Shown here: piece by piece, positions 1 to 9,362 of the stretch | Numbering within the stretch: position 1 is the stretch's first letter | Layout: the number at the start of each line of letters is the position of its first letter | Origin: Cudoniella acicularis | Taxonomy: Eukaryota; Ascomycota; Leotiomycetes; Helotiales; Helotiaceae | Reading direction: 5' to 3' | DNA length: 17,432 nucleotides | Assembly (NCBI GenBank): GCA_013054445.1 | Contig: JAAMPI010001226.1 | Coordinates: 1 to 17,432, forward strand | Program-made: the position numbers and the translations under genes | Notes under the pieces: generated by a model | What the model saw: the letters and a program-made list of their open reading frames with translations, nothing else | Databases searched by the model: none | What the model was told of the DNA's origin: nothing

Positions 1-304
1 GCTGTTAAGCCACAGTGTTGCCGTAAAGGGCCAGACGGCGATGTCTATCCTAAAACCGGTTGGTCCACCGAATGTCACTATAGTAGTGCCATTTTCTAGA
101 AGTAAATAGTACTCTAAACGAATCGTGTAAGAGCGAGAAGATTTTATTTGCGGATAGGCTCAAATTCTATATAAATTCGAATGAATGACAGCAATAATTG
201 AGACAGTTTTTCACAAAAACTCCTGAATACTTTCAAAAAAATTGCCGTGTCCTTTCAATTTCTTTCCGTCTCAACCTTCGTAGCAGATAGTCCAGTACAA
301 TAAC
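1..304. other. no gene seen
   Basis: AT-rich flank downstream of the first minus-strand relic. I see no open frame, RNA gene or clear repeat. It may hold 3' flanking sequence of the relic that ends at 305. Confidence 0.5.
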
Positions 305-952
305 CTAGTGCCTAAGCATTCCCTGTCCATTCGTTGTGAGCAGCTTCTGCTGCCGGTGGATAGCGGAGACGCAGAGATAAAGAGCAGTACAAAAGTCGAG
401 TCCTTCAACGGCAAGCATGACAGTCGCTACGGTCCTCCAGATAAAACAATCGCGAGCGAGGTTCTTTGGGCCAAATTCCTCGAATCGGTTATACCAAATC
501 CATGCGTCAATTGCAGCCCAGAGTTGAGCGCCTCCAACGATGAGCCAGCCAAAAAATACGAGGCACGTCCCGACTTTTGCGGAGCTGGAACACCAACAGC
601 GCAACGTGAGGGGAAATAAGAGGAGGGCCAGGAATCTATCGATAGAAAGAACTGCTGCCATGTAGAGCACCATGCAGATTTCCAAAGCATACCGACTCTG
701 ATGGGGGTCCTGTATGTCTTTGAAGTATTAGAGAAGAGATGTAGAGAACATGGCGAAATGTATATATGCAGTAGAGAGTCCACCAAGGGTTGCGATGCCG
801 AATATGAAAGCGATGGCCTTCCAGCAAGTCTTGGCTAGATCGCGGAGTTGTCCTGAAGATGTGCAGCCATGGCGACATTGAGCCCACAGGCTGATGAGCC
901 TCGTTGGCAGCCACTCCGAAGTTGATATTCCGTCAAGCACGCCACTCCGGAA
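305..952 (-). pseudogene. relic of a multi-pass membrane protein
   Basis: Two open stretches, 940-731 and 727-305, lie in the same minus-strand frame and are separated only by a TAA at 730-728. Both encode membrane-like sequence: a hydrophobic segment around IFGIATLGGLSTAYIHFA before the stop, then segments around VLYMAAVLSIDRFLALLLF, VGTCLVFFGWLIVGG and TVATVMLAVEGL. That is consistent with a four-span or larger protein. No ATG heads the frame, and an in-frame TGA lies at 955-953. A branch-like CTAATAC followed by ACAG overlaps the stop, so an intron could be hiding it, but I find no GT donor in a phase that keeps the frame. I therefore favour a broken gene. The family is not recognised. Confidence 0.5.
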
Positions 953-1004
953 TCAATGCATGAATTTTATGCCTAAAAGTCACAACAAGTCTGCCTTTGG
1001 GGCC

Positions 1005-1328
1005 TTAGCAACTACATACATTAGGCTTTCGTGCTTCCTCAAGCCGTGCCTCCGTCTTCATAAGCAAGCTCACGATATTATTCTGCCTTGATCGACGAGT
1101 ATGATCAAGCGCAGTCCGTTCGTGAACATCCTTTGCCTGAACATCCGCCCCTTTCTCGATAAGCAGCGATACGACCTGGTACGTATCTTGTCCTTTCTCA
1201 ACGACAGAGTGAAGTACTGTCCACCCTATAAGATCCGACGCCCTTACATCAGCTCCTCGCTCAAGAAGTAATGAGCAATTTCCCAAAGAGTTCAGAAATC
1301 GAGATTCATGCAATTTAGTGAATTTCAC
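1005..1328 (-). pseudogene. ankyrin-repeat fragment
   Basis: The 107-codon frame contains about two and a half ankyrin repeats. The signature strings are LLLERGADVRASD, GWTVLHSVVEKG, VVSLLIEKGADVQAKD and RTALDHTRRSRQNNIVSLL. Ankyrin repeats are helical protein-binding modules, common in large fungal cytoplasmic proteins. The frame has no ATG: it opens with GTG, and an in-frame TAA stands three codons upstream. No convincing acceptor or upstream exon is visible. It reads as the 3' end of a larger gene whose 5' part is gone, or as a terminal exon whose partners I cannot find. A link to the membrane relic at 305-952 is possible but unsupported. Confidence 0.6.
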
Positions 1329-1686
1329 ATGGAGAGTTTATATTGTAAGTTACTCTATTACTTTGAGTAATTGTAATTTACAGCCCACTTCTTTCTCAAT
1401 CTCACAGCATCCCATTGATCCTCGTTCTATTAGCCCTTCTAGTTTCACCCTAATACTCGACATTGGAGTGTCACAACCTCTTTGTCTGAGATAAAATCCG
1501 AGATAAAATCTTATATTCATCTTCTAAACAAAAGTGGTATTACAAAACGAGTACCCCAAATGTATATGACCCCGTGTTACACACTCAACGCCTTGCTAGA
1601 TAATGCTTTAAAGAATCCAAGATTTTAGGGTATCATCTCTCAGCCTACTTACGCCCACCAAATCAAACCAGACAATCCCTCCAACT
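1329..1686. other. intergenic, no gene seen
   Basis: AT-rich spacer between the ankyrin fragment and the 3' end of the DUF7053-type gene. It probably holds that gene's 3'UTR and terminator. No open frame or RNA gene is apparent. Confidence 0.5.
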
Positions 1687-2718
1687 CTACATGCCCAACT
1701 GCTGTGGAGCCCGATGTCTAACTGGCACCGGTTTTAGCTGCTGCCTCTCTATATGCGACTCAGTAACCAGAAAATCTTGTGTGCTACCCGGTAAAGACAG
1801 GTGATACGAAGGATCAATACCACTCATACTGGGACTTCTTGAAGGATTCAAGTTCTGCCACGATACTCTCTCCCTGCCTTGAACTCCCGCGGTTGAATCT
1901 TGGAATGAACCTCTACTCCTCTGCGAACCCGTCATCGAGCCATTATACGACGAGCTGGATTTCCGTACATTGAGAGCTTGCGGGTATAGACTATTATCCC
2001 TGCTATCTCTGAATGCCGGGTGGTCAGAGATCAGAGGAGGGTTTTGAGAAGCGTAGGGGTTGTTAGCATCGGAATCTCGTTCCTCTATAACGCTTTGAGA
2101 ATCACCGTAATCGCTGGGTGAGTAATCGGTCGAACTCTGCGAGCCAGTGAAACCGAAATTTAATCCCTCTGTGGGCCGTTGGTTCTCCTCTGCTGCTTCG
2201 ATGATTTGCGCTTTGACGAGGAGGCGTTCGACGAGATGGGAATGTGCTCTTTTTAAGGTCTTCTTGACAAATGAAGTCATCATGATATTGCATTTCATGT
2301 CGACGTCTTCTCTCAGCCAGAGACCTTGTAATGGGGCACCAACTCCGAGTTCAACTGGTGCGACGGGCTCGCCTGGGAGAGAGCCGCCTAGAGTCCATTT
2401 GCCTTTGATGTTGAGACCGAGGGGAGCGTAGCAGTGTGTTTGCAGACCGTTCTCAAGGTCGTGGAAACAGCAGTTATAGCTTACCTTTCCAGACATCATG
2501 CCCCCAGGGAGATAGGAGATGCGGTCAGTGAGGGAGTACCAGAGGCAGTGGTACTCTTCGGGGGTTGCGTTTGGTGGTGGTTTGATTGGATGGCGCTCTT
2601 CGACGAGGGGATTCAAATCGATCATCTCGAAATGACTGTGTAATGTTTCGAGGACGGTATCGCGAGTGATGCCCACGGGGAGAGGCGTTATCGTCGTGAA
2701 GACTGTTCGTTTCGACAT
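1687..2718 (-). CDS. DUF7053-type fungal protein, 343 aa
   Basis: This is an intact single-exon gene with a good ATG (MSKRTVFTTITPLP...) and a TAG stop. Residues about 1-175 match what I know of a conserved fungal domain of unknown function (DUF7053 type). The hallmarks seen are an N-terminal FTTITPLP, then DLNPLVEERHPIKPPPNATP, EYHC-WYSLTDR, YLPGG, KVSYNCCFHDL, GLQTHCYAPLGL, KWTLGGSLPGEP and LREDVDMKCNIMMTSFVKKTL. Residues about 180-343 are Ser/Asn/Gln-rich and probably disordered, ending in a basic Pro/Arg stretch. There is no signal peptide or membrane segment, so it is probably soluble; no biochemical role is known to me. A TATA-like box lies 47-54 nt upstream. A 78-bp piece of the coding region (residues 38-63) is duplicated about 1.1 kb upstream of the start. 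Confidence 0.88.
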   Translation of the reverse strand: MSKRTVFTTITPLPVGITRDTVLETLHSHFEMIDLNPLVEERHPIKPPPNATPEEYHCLWYSLTDRISYLPGGMMSGKVSYNCCFHDLENGLQTHCYAPLGLNIKGKWTLGGSLPGEPVAPVELGVGAPLQGLWLREDVDMKCNIMMTSFVKKTLKRAHSHLVERLLVKAQIIEAAEENQRPTEGLNFGFTGSQSSTDYSPSDYGDSQSVIEERDSDANNPYASQNPPLISDHPAFRDSRDNSLYPQALNVRKSSSSYNGSMTGSQRSRGSFQDSTAGVQGRERVSWQNLNPSRSPSMSGIDPSYHLSLPGSTQDFLVTESHIERQQLKPVPVRHRAPQQLGM

Positions 2719-2764
2719 TTTTGCGATGAGGAGCGAAGATGTTTATTGAGGGGCGAGCTGATAT

Positions 2765-2772
2765 TATTTATA
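2765..2772 (-). promoter_or_regulatory. TATA-like box of the DUF7053-type gene
   Basis: TATAAATA on the minus strand, 47-54 nt before the ATG at 2718. The position would give a short 5'UTR. It is a motif match only. Confidence 0.4.
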
Positions 2773-3651
2773 GTGAGTGTGGCTCGTGGCTGTGCAGGGA
2801 TCTATTCCCTGAATCGAGAGTCTGACGTGAGCTTCAAGACTATGCATAAATCAGCTGCGCAGCCGTGGGATAGTGGCCGATAACAGCAGGAAGGCAACAT
2901 ATTTGAATTGATTAAATCAAATCATTATCGCAGAGGGTTTGGTCAAACAAATCTGCCATGTAGTCGGATTCTAAAGTCCTTGTCTGCTAGAGAAATTTGG
3001 AGTCCGGCTTGCTGCGTACCCGAGCTAGTTGATTGATGCGGGTTGGATCTGCAGGTTTTGACCTCGAGATAAGCGGGAGAGCGATAGTGGAGAAGTCTTG
3101 GATGATGATGATGACGACGACGACGACGACGACGACTTTATCCGAGAAGAGACCATGTGAGAGCTTCTCCTCTTCTTTCCATTAGCACAATGGGTCGTGC
3201 TTTCCGTCTCTGCGTCTTTAAAGTTTACAAGGTTTGAAAGACAGGCCTCTTATATGATAGATCCCTCGAATATTCGACAGCCGACTTCTTCTTTCATTAC
3301 TTCGTAAAACCATTTCTGTCTCGATTATAAAACTCTCAGGCTATACCGGACACTGAAAGGAACTGGCGCTAGGTTTTTGGCCCCCCAGCAAAGTCCTCTA
3401 GAGATATTCCGAGCGGAATGTCATCAATCTTTCAAATTTATGTTACATATCAAGATCCAATCCTGCTTGCTTGGATTTAGTCAATTACACAGAAGAGAAT
3501 CAAGTGGTTCTTTCTAGCTCAGATAATTTCCAAAGGAGAACTACCTCCTCTGATCGTCCCTTCATACTTCAAGCCTATTTTTTCTGCATCTTATCTCCAT
3601 TGTCTGCCTGTTCCTGTCTGAATTGGTGACGACTTGCCATAAAAGCGCGTT
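2773..3651. other. upstream region of the DUF7053-type gene, no gene seen
   Basis: About 0.9 kb of non-coding sequence holding probable promoter DNA for the minus-strand gene and a trinucleotide microsatellite at 3101-3136. I see no open frame with coding character and no RNA gene. Confidence 0.5.
3101..3136. repeat. (GAT)4(GAC)8 microsatellite
   Basis: Four perfect GAT units run directly into eight perfect GAC units, 36 nt in all. The array is in non-coding DNA about 0.4 kb upstream of the DUF7053-type start. Confidence 0.95.
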
Positions 3652-3729
3652 GAGGGAGTACCAGATGCAATGGTACTCTTCGGGGGTTGCGTTTGGCGGT
3701 GGTTTGATTAGATGGCGCTCTTCGACGAG
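3652..3729 (-). pseudogene. duplicated fragment of the DUF7053-type coding region
   Basis: These 78 bp match 2530-2607 at 74 of 78 positions without gaps, in the same orientation. The piece encodes the stretch corresponding to residues 38-63 of the 343-aa protein (VEERH-IKPPPNATPEEYHC-WYSL). Two of the four differences change the protein (Pro44 to Leu, Leu59 to Ile) and two are silent. Similarity stops abruptly at both ends. There is no start codon and the flanks bear no relation to the parent gene, so this is a non-functional fragment. Confidence 0.85.
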
Positions 3730-3923
3730 AAAAGTAACGATCTGCAGGGTTTGCGCACATGATTGATCTGATCTGACATTAGCATCAGCATGAAGAGGAT
3801 TCATTATTCCGCTGATTAGTGCAAAGAAGCGACACCAGCTACGAAGTAGGGCTAGTAATGCAAATATCTATGCTAGTGCATGATCCTCGGCTTCCCGTGT
3901 CTAGTTGATATCGGTCACTTCTC

Positions 3924-5645
3924 TTAAAGAAATATCTCCTCCTCCTCTTTACCTTCACCAGATATTTCATAATCGACCAACACATACATGTGACTCTCGA
4001 CTCCATGTGCTATGTAGTTTGCGTCTTCGTTGCTGAGGTGGTGCGCTCCTTTAGTCAGATGTTGCATCAGATTTGACCGAGCCTTATAAGTTATCTCGCA
4101 ATTTTTCATACCGCCAATTGGACAATGTCCAGCTGGCCAGTGTGAAGGCGCTTGGTGTTCTGAGATATAAGGCTCTCTGGCTGCAGCAGTCACTAGCTTA
4201 TGTGTCTTCCGTAGATGCGCTGTGTATAAGTGATATGTCTCCTAGACAATTGCCGATTTGCATCCCGAGACAGAACAGAGTTTTGGTGTTTCGAGAGGGT
4301 CGTGTTTTAACGTCAAGTGAAACGCCCATGCTCTCTGGGTTGTAAAAACTTTATTCGAACAGCCCGGTGTCGCGCACTTTCTTGCATGCCACTCATGGTA
4401 GATTCTGATGTGATCTCGCAAGACTTTCTCGGATGTGAAAGACTTTCCGCATTTGTCGTGAGAACATTGGAATAGTCCTGGCTTTTTCTCTCTTGGTTTG
4501 CATGTTCGTTCGTGTACCTCCAGAAACTCCTTAGAGGTACACTCGTAGTCGTTGCATAGAGAACATTTGAAGAGATACAAGGTTGGGTAATCTCTCGTGT
4601 TTCCCATAGGCACCTTTAATGTAAACATTTTGTGAAGGTTTACACCAGCTTTCACTGCACTGTTTCGTACAATGTTGATCCTCGAGAAAGACTCGACAAA
4701 TTTGTGCGTTTCCATCGTAAGGACGTTCTCCTTCTCTTCTGATAACTGCATATTTTCTACAAGCTGCTCTAGTGCCTCGTCTGTCTCCTCCTCAGTTGGT
4801 TCCGGAGCATCACCGACCAGAATATCCTCGAACCGCTGAAAGGCGGAGCCATCGACCTCAATATTGCCCGAGTTGTTATCGAGTAAGAGCTGTGGGTCAA
4901 CAAGCTCGAGAAAGTCTACTGAGACCTCCTCTGGCATGGGCAACATCTGAAACGTAGCTTTTGGGATAGAAGAACCTGAACGACCTTCGGCAGCATGTAT
5001 AGACGTCTCAGCGGGGGGTTTCGGTTGGCTCGGAGTTGTCGAGCGCTCTTGCTGCATGTCCTTGGACGGTGTCCGACCTTGAGCTCTCGATGAAGTCGGC
5101 GCAGGTGACAATGTGCGATTTGTTTGTCCCGTTATCCAGTCTGACTTGTGTTTTGCACGGATATGGTGTGCGGCTTTGCTCCGTTCAGATTTCGAGGTAG
5201 CATCCATACTATTATTATTGCAATAGTCATCGATCTCTTCAGTTGTAACTCGAACTTTTCGGTAAGGTTCACCGATAAGTGGCTGCTTTCTCCCTTCAAA
5301 CATTTGTTCAGCTCTGTTAGTGTATGTCTCAACCTCGATGTCTCCAACATAGCCATCAGTAATCCCAGTAGCAAAAGATTTGTGAGTTTGTCCAAGGGTT
5401 TTGGCAACAACACCATCCGCAACTCCTAGTTTAGTTGATGTTTTTGAGTTCGCCATATCTCGAGCAAATCCTCTACGCCAGTCATGTGAAGTGATGTTGG
5501 CTAGAACGCCCGCAGCACATCCAAGCCGGATTGTTGTATTACGAAGTTGCTGTCCTGGAGCAGGCTTTTCCCAATCAAGGAAAGTATGGGCTGGCTTCAG
5601 CATCGAAGGGAACACAGGTCGGTTGGGGAAATTCCATTGTACAGT
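3924..5645 (-). pseudogene. tyrosine-recombinase-like / C2H2 zinc-finger protein, broken
   Basis: One minus-strand frame runs from just after a TGA (5648-5646) to 3924, interrupted only by a TAG at 4244-4242. Numbered from the GTG at 5615, residues 42-51 (TSHDWRRGFA) fit the H-x-x-R box of tyrosine recombinases. Residues 73-90 (TLGQTHKSF...GITDGYVG) fit the LGH...T-x-x-Y box, with Tyr89 as candidate nucleophile and Gln76 where His is usual. A Ser/Pro-rich and acidic linker follows. Then come fingers at about C351/C354/H368/C372, C384/C389/H402/H407 and C414/C419/H433/H438. A fourth finger begins at C447 and is split by the TAG; its histidines and a fifth C2H2-like unit lie beyond the stop in the same frame. 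The N-terminal half of the recombinase, including the first catalytic Arg, is absent. This suggests a decayed mobile-element gene (crypton- or Starship-captain-like) rather than an ordinary transcription factor. Confidence 0.68.
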
Positions 5646-5648
5646 TCA

Positions 5649-6288
5649 GTCGAATCGTAGAGATGTTTGAGTTAGGACGTCGTCCAAAGAATGAGAGACG
5701 TTTCCACAGACGATTATATGTTATTAATTGAGGCTATCCGGAACTCTCGATTTAACACAGATAAAGGTTGATTAAAAGAGGGAAGGGCGTAAGATAAGTG
5801 CTCTACTAGCGGATTAGAGCCCGATATAAACCAACATTGGGCTGAAAGGCCACCACGCATTGGGCTAGTGAATTCGGTGGTCAGCTACTCTATTAATCTT
5901 ATTCAAGCTCCTTCAGACTCGATTTGGTCGATACTTCGCGAAGATGGCTCAGCGTTAGGAATGATGTCCAATCTAAATCTGCCCCTGGGCCATCAGTCAA
6001 CCATAGAGCAGTCGGTAGGGAAACAAGAGTGTATGGAACAGAGGGTCTACATTCGTTAATGGCGGTCAGTCAACCTACTTACTCAAACGGTTTTGGGTTG
6101 AAGATATGTTAAAGGAATAGAGATTATGAGACAAGGAGCATCAAGATTAATGTTTTCGTTAAATTGCAATTCTTAAGGGTAACTTATTCTATAAGTTAAT
6201 ATATCTTATTTCACAGCTTGAGTATAGATTCATATTGAAGAAAATAATAGTAATCCTTATTCTCTGTAATTATGCAGTCCCACTATCA
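5649..6288. other. AT-rich spacer with decayed sequence
   Basis: For about 22 codons upstream of the TGA at 5648-5646 the recombinase frame stays open (to a TAA at 5723-5721), and this may be more of the same relic. The rest, to 6288, is AT-rich with only short plus-strand frames that lack coding character. No RNA gene or terminal repeat was recognised. Confidence 0.4.
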
Positions 6289-6669
6289 TCATAACTTCTC
6301 ATCAACTACAGATTCTAATGATGGAGCACCGGATCTTCTTCCCCGAGACCCTTTTTCAAGGAATCTTTCATGTAATATTCTAGCACGGAATCGTTTCAAG
6401 AATTCACGTGGATTAATTTCATCTAGGTCGCATAATGCGATGAGCGACGCAATCTTCTCAGGCAAGCCTTCGCGGCTGCAATCGCTAGAGGCATCAGCCC
6501 AGCTTGGAGGAGCCTTTTCGGAGGACTGGTCGGTGGACGCTACGCTCAATGTTTTCCCCTGAGACATCCATTTCGGTGACATCATTCCGACACCACAAAA
6601 TCTTTTTGCCCTCCGTCCGCCATCAGATCTTCTCGGTCCCACGACCATTATCCCACATCCTAAAAGCAT
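6289..6669 (-). CDS. doubtful 126-aa open frame
   Basis: An ATG-initiated frame of 126 codons in AT-rich surroundings. The N-terminal third is basic and Gly/Met-rich. Residues about 68-115 look helical and amphipathic (LPEKIASLIALCDLDEINP, then a Lys/Arg-rich stretch). There is no signal peptide, membrane segment or family I recognise, and no intron signals. It could be a real small protein, part of a decayed gene, or chance. The mixed codon use and charged-helix pattern are the only points in its favour. Confidence 0.25.
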   Translation of the reverse strand: MLLGCGIMVVGPRRSDGGRRAKRFCGVGMMSPKWMSQGKTLSVASTDQSSEKAPPSWADASSDCSREGLPEKIASLIALCDLDEINPREFLKRFRARILHERFLEKGSRGRRSGAPSLESVVDEKL

Positions 6670-7297
6670 TTTTATAATGAAAATAATTGTTGCGGCTTTA
6701 GTAGTATGCTTTTCGAGTTAAGATACTAAGAAGCGTTTTTTGAACAAGAGAATCATGGATGGAACTTATAGTAAGTATAGAAAATTTCTTCTTTTTAATA
6801 AATCCTGACTTAGGGAAAGTGACGATGGGTTACTAGTCAGCATAGGATCCACTCCTAACTAATTTGTTCAGCGCTTTAAGCTACATTTGTAGTGTCATCA
6901 AATTTTGGGCGCTTTATGCCATAGAATCAAATTTGTACATATTCCAAGTCATCTACCAGGCGAGAACAGTTGTACCAATGATAAAGCCAACAGGACAAAG
7001 GACCATGACATACCAGGCCCTATTTCTTCAGGCACTTAGAGTGCATAGCTTAAGTCCAGCTCTTCTATAGTAGAAGTACGTATGGGTGCAAACTTTTTGC
7101 ACATTCCTGCAGCATGTTTCATGGACGGCTAAAGCTTCCTCCATAGTTCGCTTCATCCATGAATTTGGACCTGTAGTACAGAAATTAATGTATTCTAACC
7201 CAGCTATCGGCTTTAATTGCGAGGATAGACTACATAACGTGATAATTCCCTTTGCGGAGAATTATGTGTAAAGCTGCGGAGGCCGGGAGACTTCTCC
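6670..7297. other. AT-rich spacer, no gene seen
   Basis: AT-rich DNA with many stops in all frames. Short plus-strand frames at 6864-7070 and 7086-7271 show no family signature. No RNA gene or clear repeat was found. Confidence 0.45.
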
Positions 7298-7531
7298 TTA
7301 AATCAAGGGTCGCACGATCCGTCGGTGCGGCACCAATAACGGCGCCGGGGCTAACATCACTTCCGCATTAAATAAAGCCCACAGACAAGGATAGGTCATC
7401 ACGTCCACGCTGGCATTAGGGCTACAAGTATTTTCAACCCACCAGCTAGGGTAGGATATCCATCTTAATTGATGACATTTCATGGGGATCCAGGTCAGCG
7501 CTGACTGGGCAGCATCGGCTGGGTTTATCAA
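7298..7531 (-). other. GC-richer island with a 77-codon open frame
   Basis: This short stretch is visibly richer in G+C than the DNA around it. It holds a minus-strand frame with several Trp and Cys residues that starts at TTG, not ATG. No family is recognised. It may be a fragment of an inserted gene or simply sequence of different origin. Confidence 0.2.
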
Positions 7532-8014
7532 TAAATCGAGCTACGGAAAAGAAAACTACTACACGGGTGGTCCTTTATAAGTGTCATCTTTTGTTCGCAC
7601 CTAGCGATTACCGGACCTTAATTATGTGCTGACCGTCACATTTGAATACTTGCCTTTTGGGTTATTGTCTACATCGTCAGCAGAAATATAGCCAGGTCTA
7701 CAAAAATTGGCTTTACATAATTGCAGAACTTCCACTTCTCAGAATTATGACAAAACCTGGTTACTGTGTGGCAAATGATGACCATTTTGGTGGTGCCAAA
7801 ATTTGATGGTCCACTTTTTGTTGTTGTCGAAAATTTGATGACTTGACTTCGTTTGTAGGAATCATGATGTAGATCTATGCGCTTCATTTAAGCTTCTGCA
7901 AAAAAAAAAATCACTCCTCCCTGCAATCACTCGATTAAAGGTGTTCCTGCATGTTATCCTTCGATTCCAGCCCTCAACTAAAGATCCTCTGTGCCACACA
8001 CAAGAGGACCTTAG
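7532..8014. other. spacer, no gene seen
   Basis: AT-rich spacer. It contains two copies of AAAATTTGATG about 30 nt apart (near 7798 and 7830) and a run of A near 7900. No supported gene. Confidence 0.4.
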
Positions 8015-8394
8015 AATCGTCAACAGGATATTGAGCATCGGGAAGTCGAAGCCAAAGAGCGGAAATTGGCGTTGTTGAAGAAGGCCCCGGCTAATGAGGC
8101 CAACCCATGGTTGCGATACACCAATGGAATGAGATGTTAAGCCAGCGTACACAATATCATGACCCACCATTTCACCTATGATCCCGATCCCGAGGAGCCG
8201 GAATTTTAAAGGATTTTGCGAGCATGGAGCCGCATTTTGGAGCGATGTTTGGATACGTTGGCGGCATCAGATCACAGGGATACGTTAAAGTGGTGGGCAT
8301 TACCAAAGAATAAAGTCGCCAGTAACAGTAACCATTTGAATTGCCGCAGAATCCACCGATCCGGCGGAAACAAGCTAGCGTTCCACCAATGCGG
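8015..8394 (+). pseudogene. relic of a repeated fungal ORF (helix-rich, charged)
   Basis: One plus-strand frame is clearly protein-like from 8015 to about 8330, broken only by TAAs at 8138-8140 and 8207-8209 (the TAG at 8012-8014 bounds it). Recognisable strings are EVEAKERKLALLKKAPANE, ANPWLRYTN, YDPDPEEPEF, AWSRILERCLDTLAASDHR and TLKWWALPKN. Near 8322-8331 the reading shifts by -1/+2 and continues as PFELPQNPP, ending at a TGA (8395-8397). The order of these strings resembles, from memory, the N-terminal part of multicopy fungal ORFs often found with mobile or helicase genes; I cannot name a curated family with confidence. With two stops and a frameshift it is non-functional. Confidence 0.5.
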
Positions 8395-8397
8395 TGA

Positions 8398-9255
8398 ATG
8401 AAGAGGCGTTTGCATTTCGTTTGTCGGGTTTCAAATTGGCTAGGCTAAAGGTGTTGGTCGCGGCTGTCCGCATTATACGCACTTTGAAAGATTATTTTTT
8501 CGGCTTCATAAAAGTTGAATCATTGAAACAATCACGAATAAAACCTGCTAGAACATAATTATTGGTGATAATAGTATTGGTAGAAGTAGTTGTAAGCTGA
8601 GATGACGTTAAACCGAGTTGCTTAATCATCGCATAGCTAAGCGAGCCCCTTTTTCTGGATTCCTTGACCAGTACCCGGGTGATCTGGTCATGTTGTCTTG
8701 CTTCACTCGAAGCAGTCCAGCAAATCGTGCGTACTCGTACATACTGTACCATATTGACAAGTGAGCAAGCATAGAGCCAATGAGTTCCAACGGCTCGGTA
8801 GGAGTTTGGAGTTTGGAGTTTGTCGCCCTGGGTCTTGAAAGGGGCCAGAACGGATCCTAGGCAACTTGATCGTACGAGGTGATGCAGTATTGCGATGACC
8901 AGCAAGGATGAGACTTCTCACATGCTGATGTGCGATCTAGAGTACAATCTGGTCATCAATCTCACCCTGGTTATGGCTGTATCATGACTGCCATTCTCTC
9001 CGTCATCACCGCTGTCATCTAACTCGCTCGTCGGCTTCAGTAATGCTGACTGACTGGCTTGGCTGACTGAACTGGCTGCTTACTCTCATCCACAACCCAA
9101 TACCGTTCTTTCCCATTCCCAAACCATGATGGCATCCGCACTTGACCAAACAAATTCTCGTTTTGATATTGCTCCGGTATTACTAAAAGGAAGCGGATAA
9201 CTGTTTAATATGCCGCGACTCTGAGGGTTTTCCAGAAACAATCTTCAAGACAGCT
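8398..9255. other. spacer and upstream region of the Sur7-type gene
   Basis: No supported gene. A plus-strand frame at about 8391-8550 (starting AVNEEAFAFRLSGFKLARL) could be a further shifted remnant of the preceding relic. The last ~150 nt probably hold the promoter and first untranslated exon of the gene at 9363. Simple sequence includes a perfect (GGAGTTT)3 at 8801-8821 and CTGACT-rich DNA near 9040-9075. Confidence 0.4.
8801..8821. repeat. (GGAGTTT)3 short tandem repeat
   Basis: Three perfect 7-nt units in non-coding DNA. Confidence 0.9.
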
Positions 9256-9341
9256 GTAAGTATATTCTCATTATCCTATAACCCATGGAGATAATCCTCA
9301 CCACACCTTATTCATCTTTGCAATACTGACAAGTTGGACAG
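9256..9341 (+). other. probable 5'UTR intron of the Sur7-type gene
   Basis: GTAAGT donor at 9256, a TACTGAC branch-like site near 9324 and an ACAG acceptor ending at 9341, 21 nt before the ATG. The 86-nt length is usual for fungi. No in-frame upstream ATG appears in the spliced leader, so the intron is probably untranslated. Confidence 0.5.
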
Positions 9342-9362
9342 GGTTTAAGAGTTGCAGTCGCA

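Noticed and set aside
728..783. An intron hiding the TAA in the 305-952 membrane relic
   Set aside because: Branch-like CTAATAC and ACAG are present, but the only nearby GT (GTGGAC) is in a phase that breaks the downstream frame.
8492..8905. 137-codon minus-strand open frame
   Set aside because: No family signature, composition or splice evidence, and an overlapping second frame is equally plausible; judged chance.
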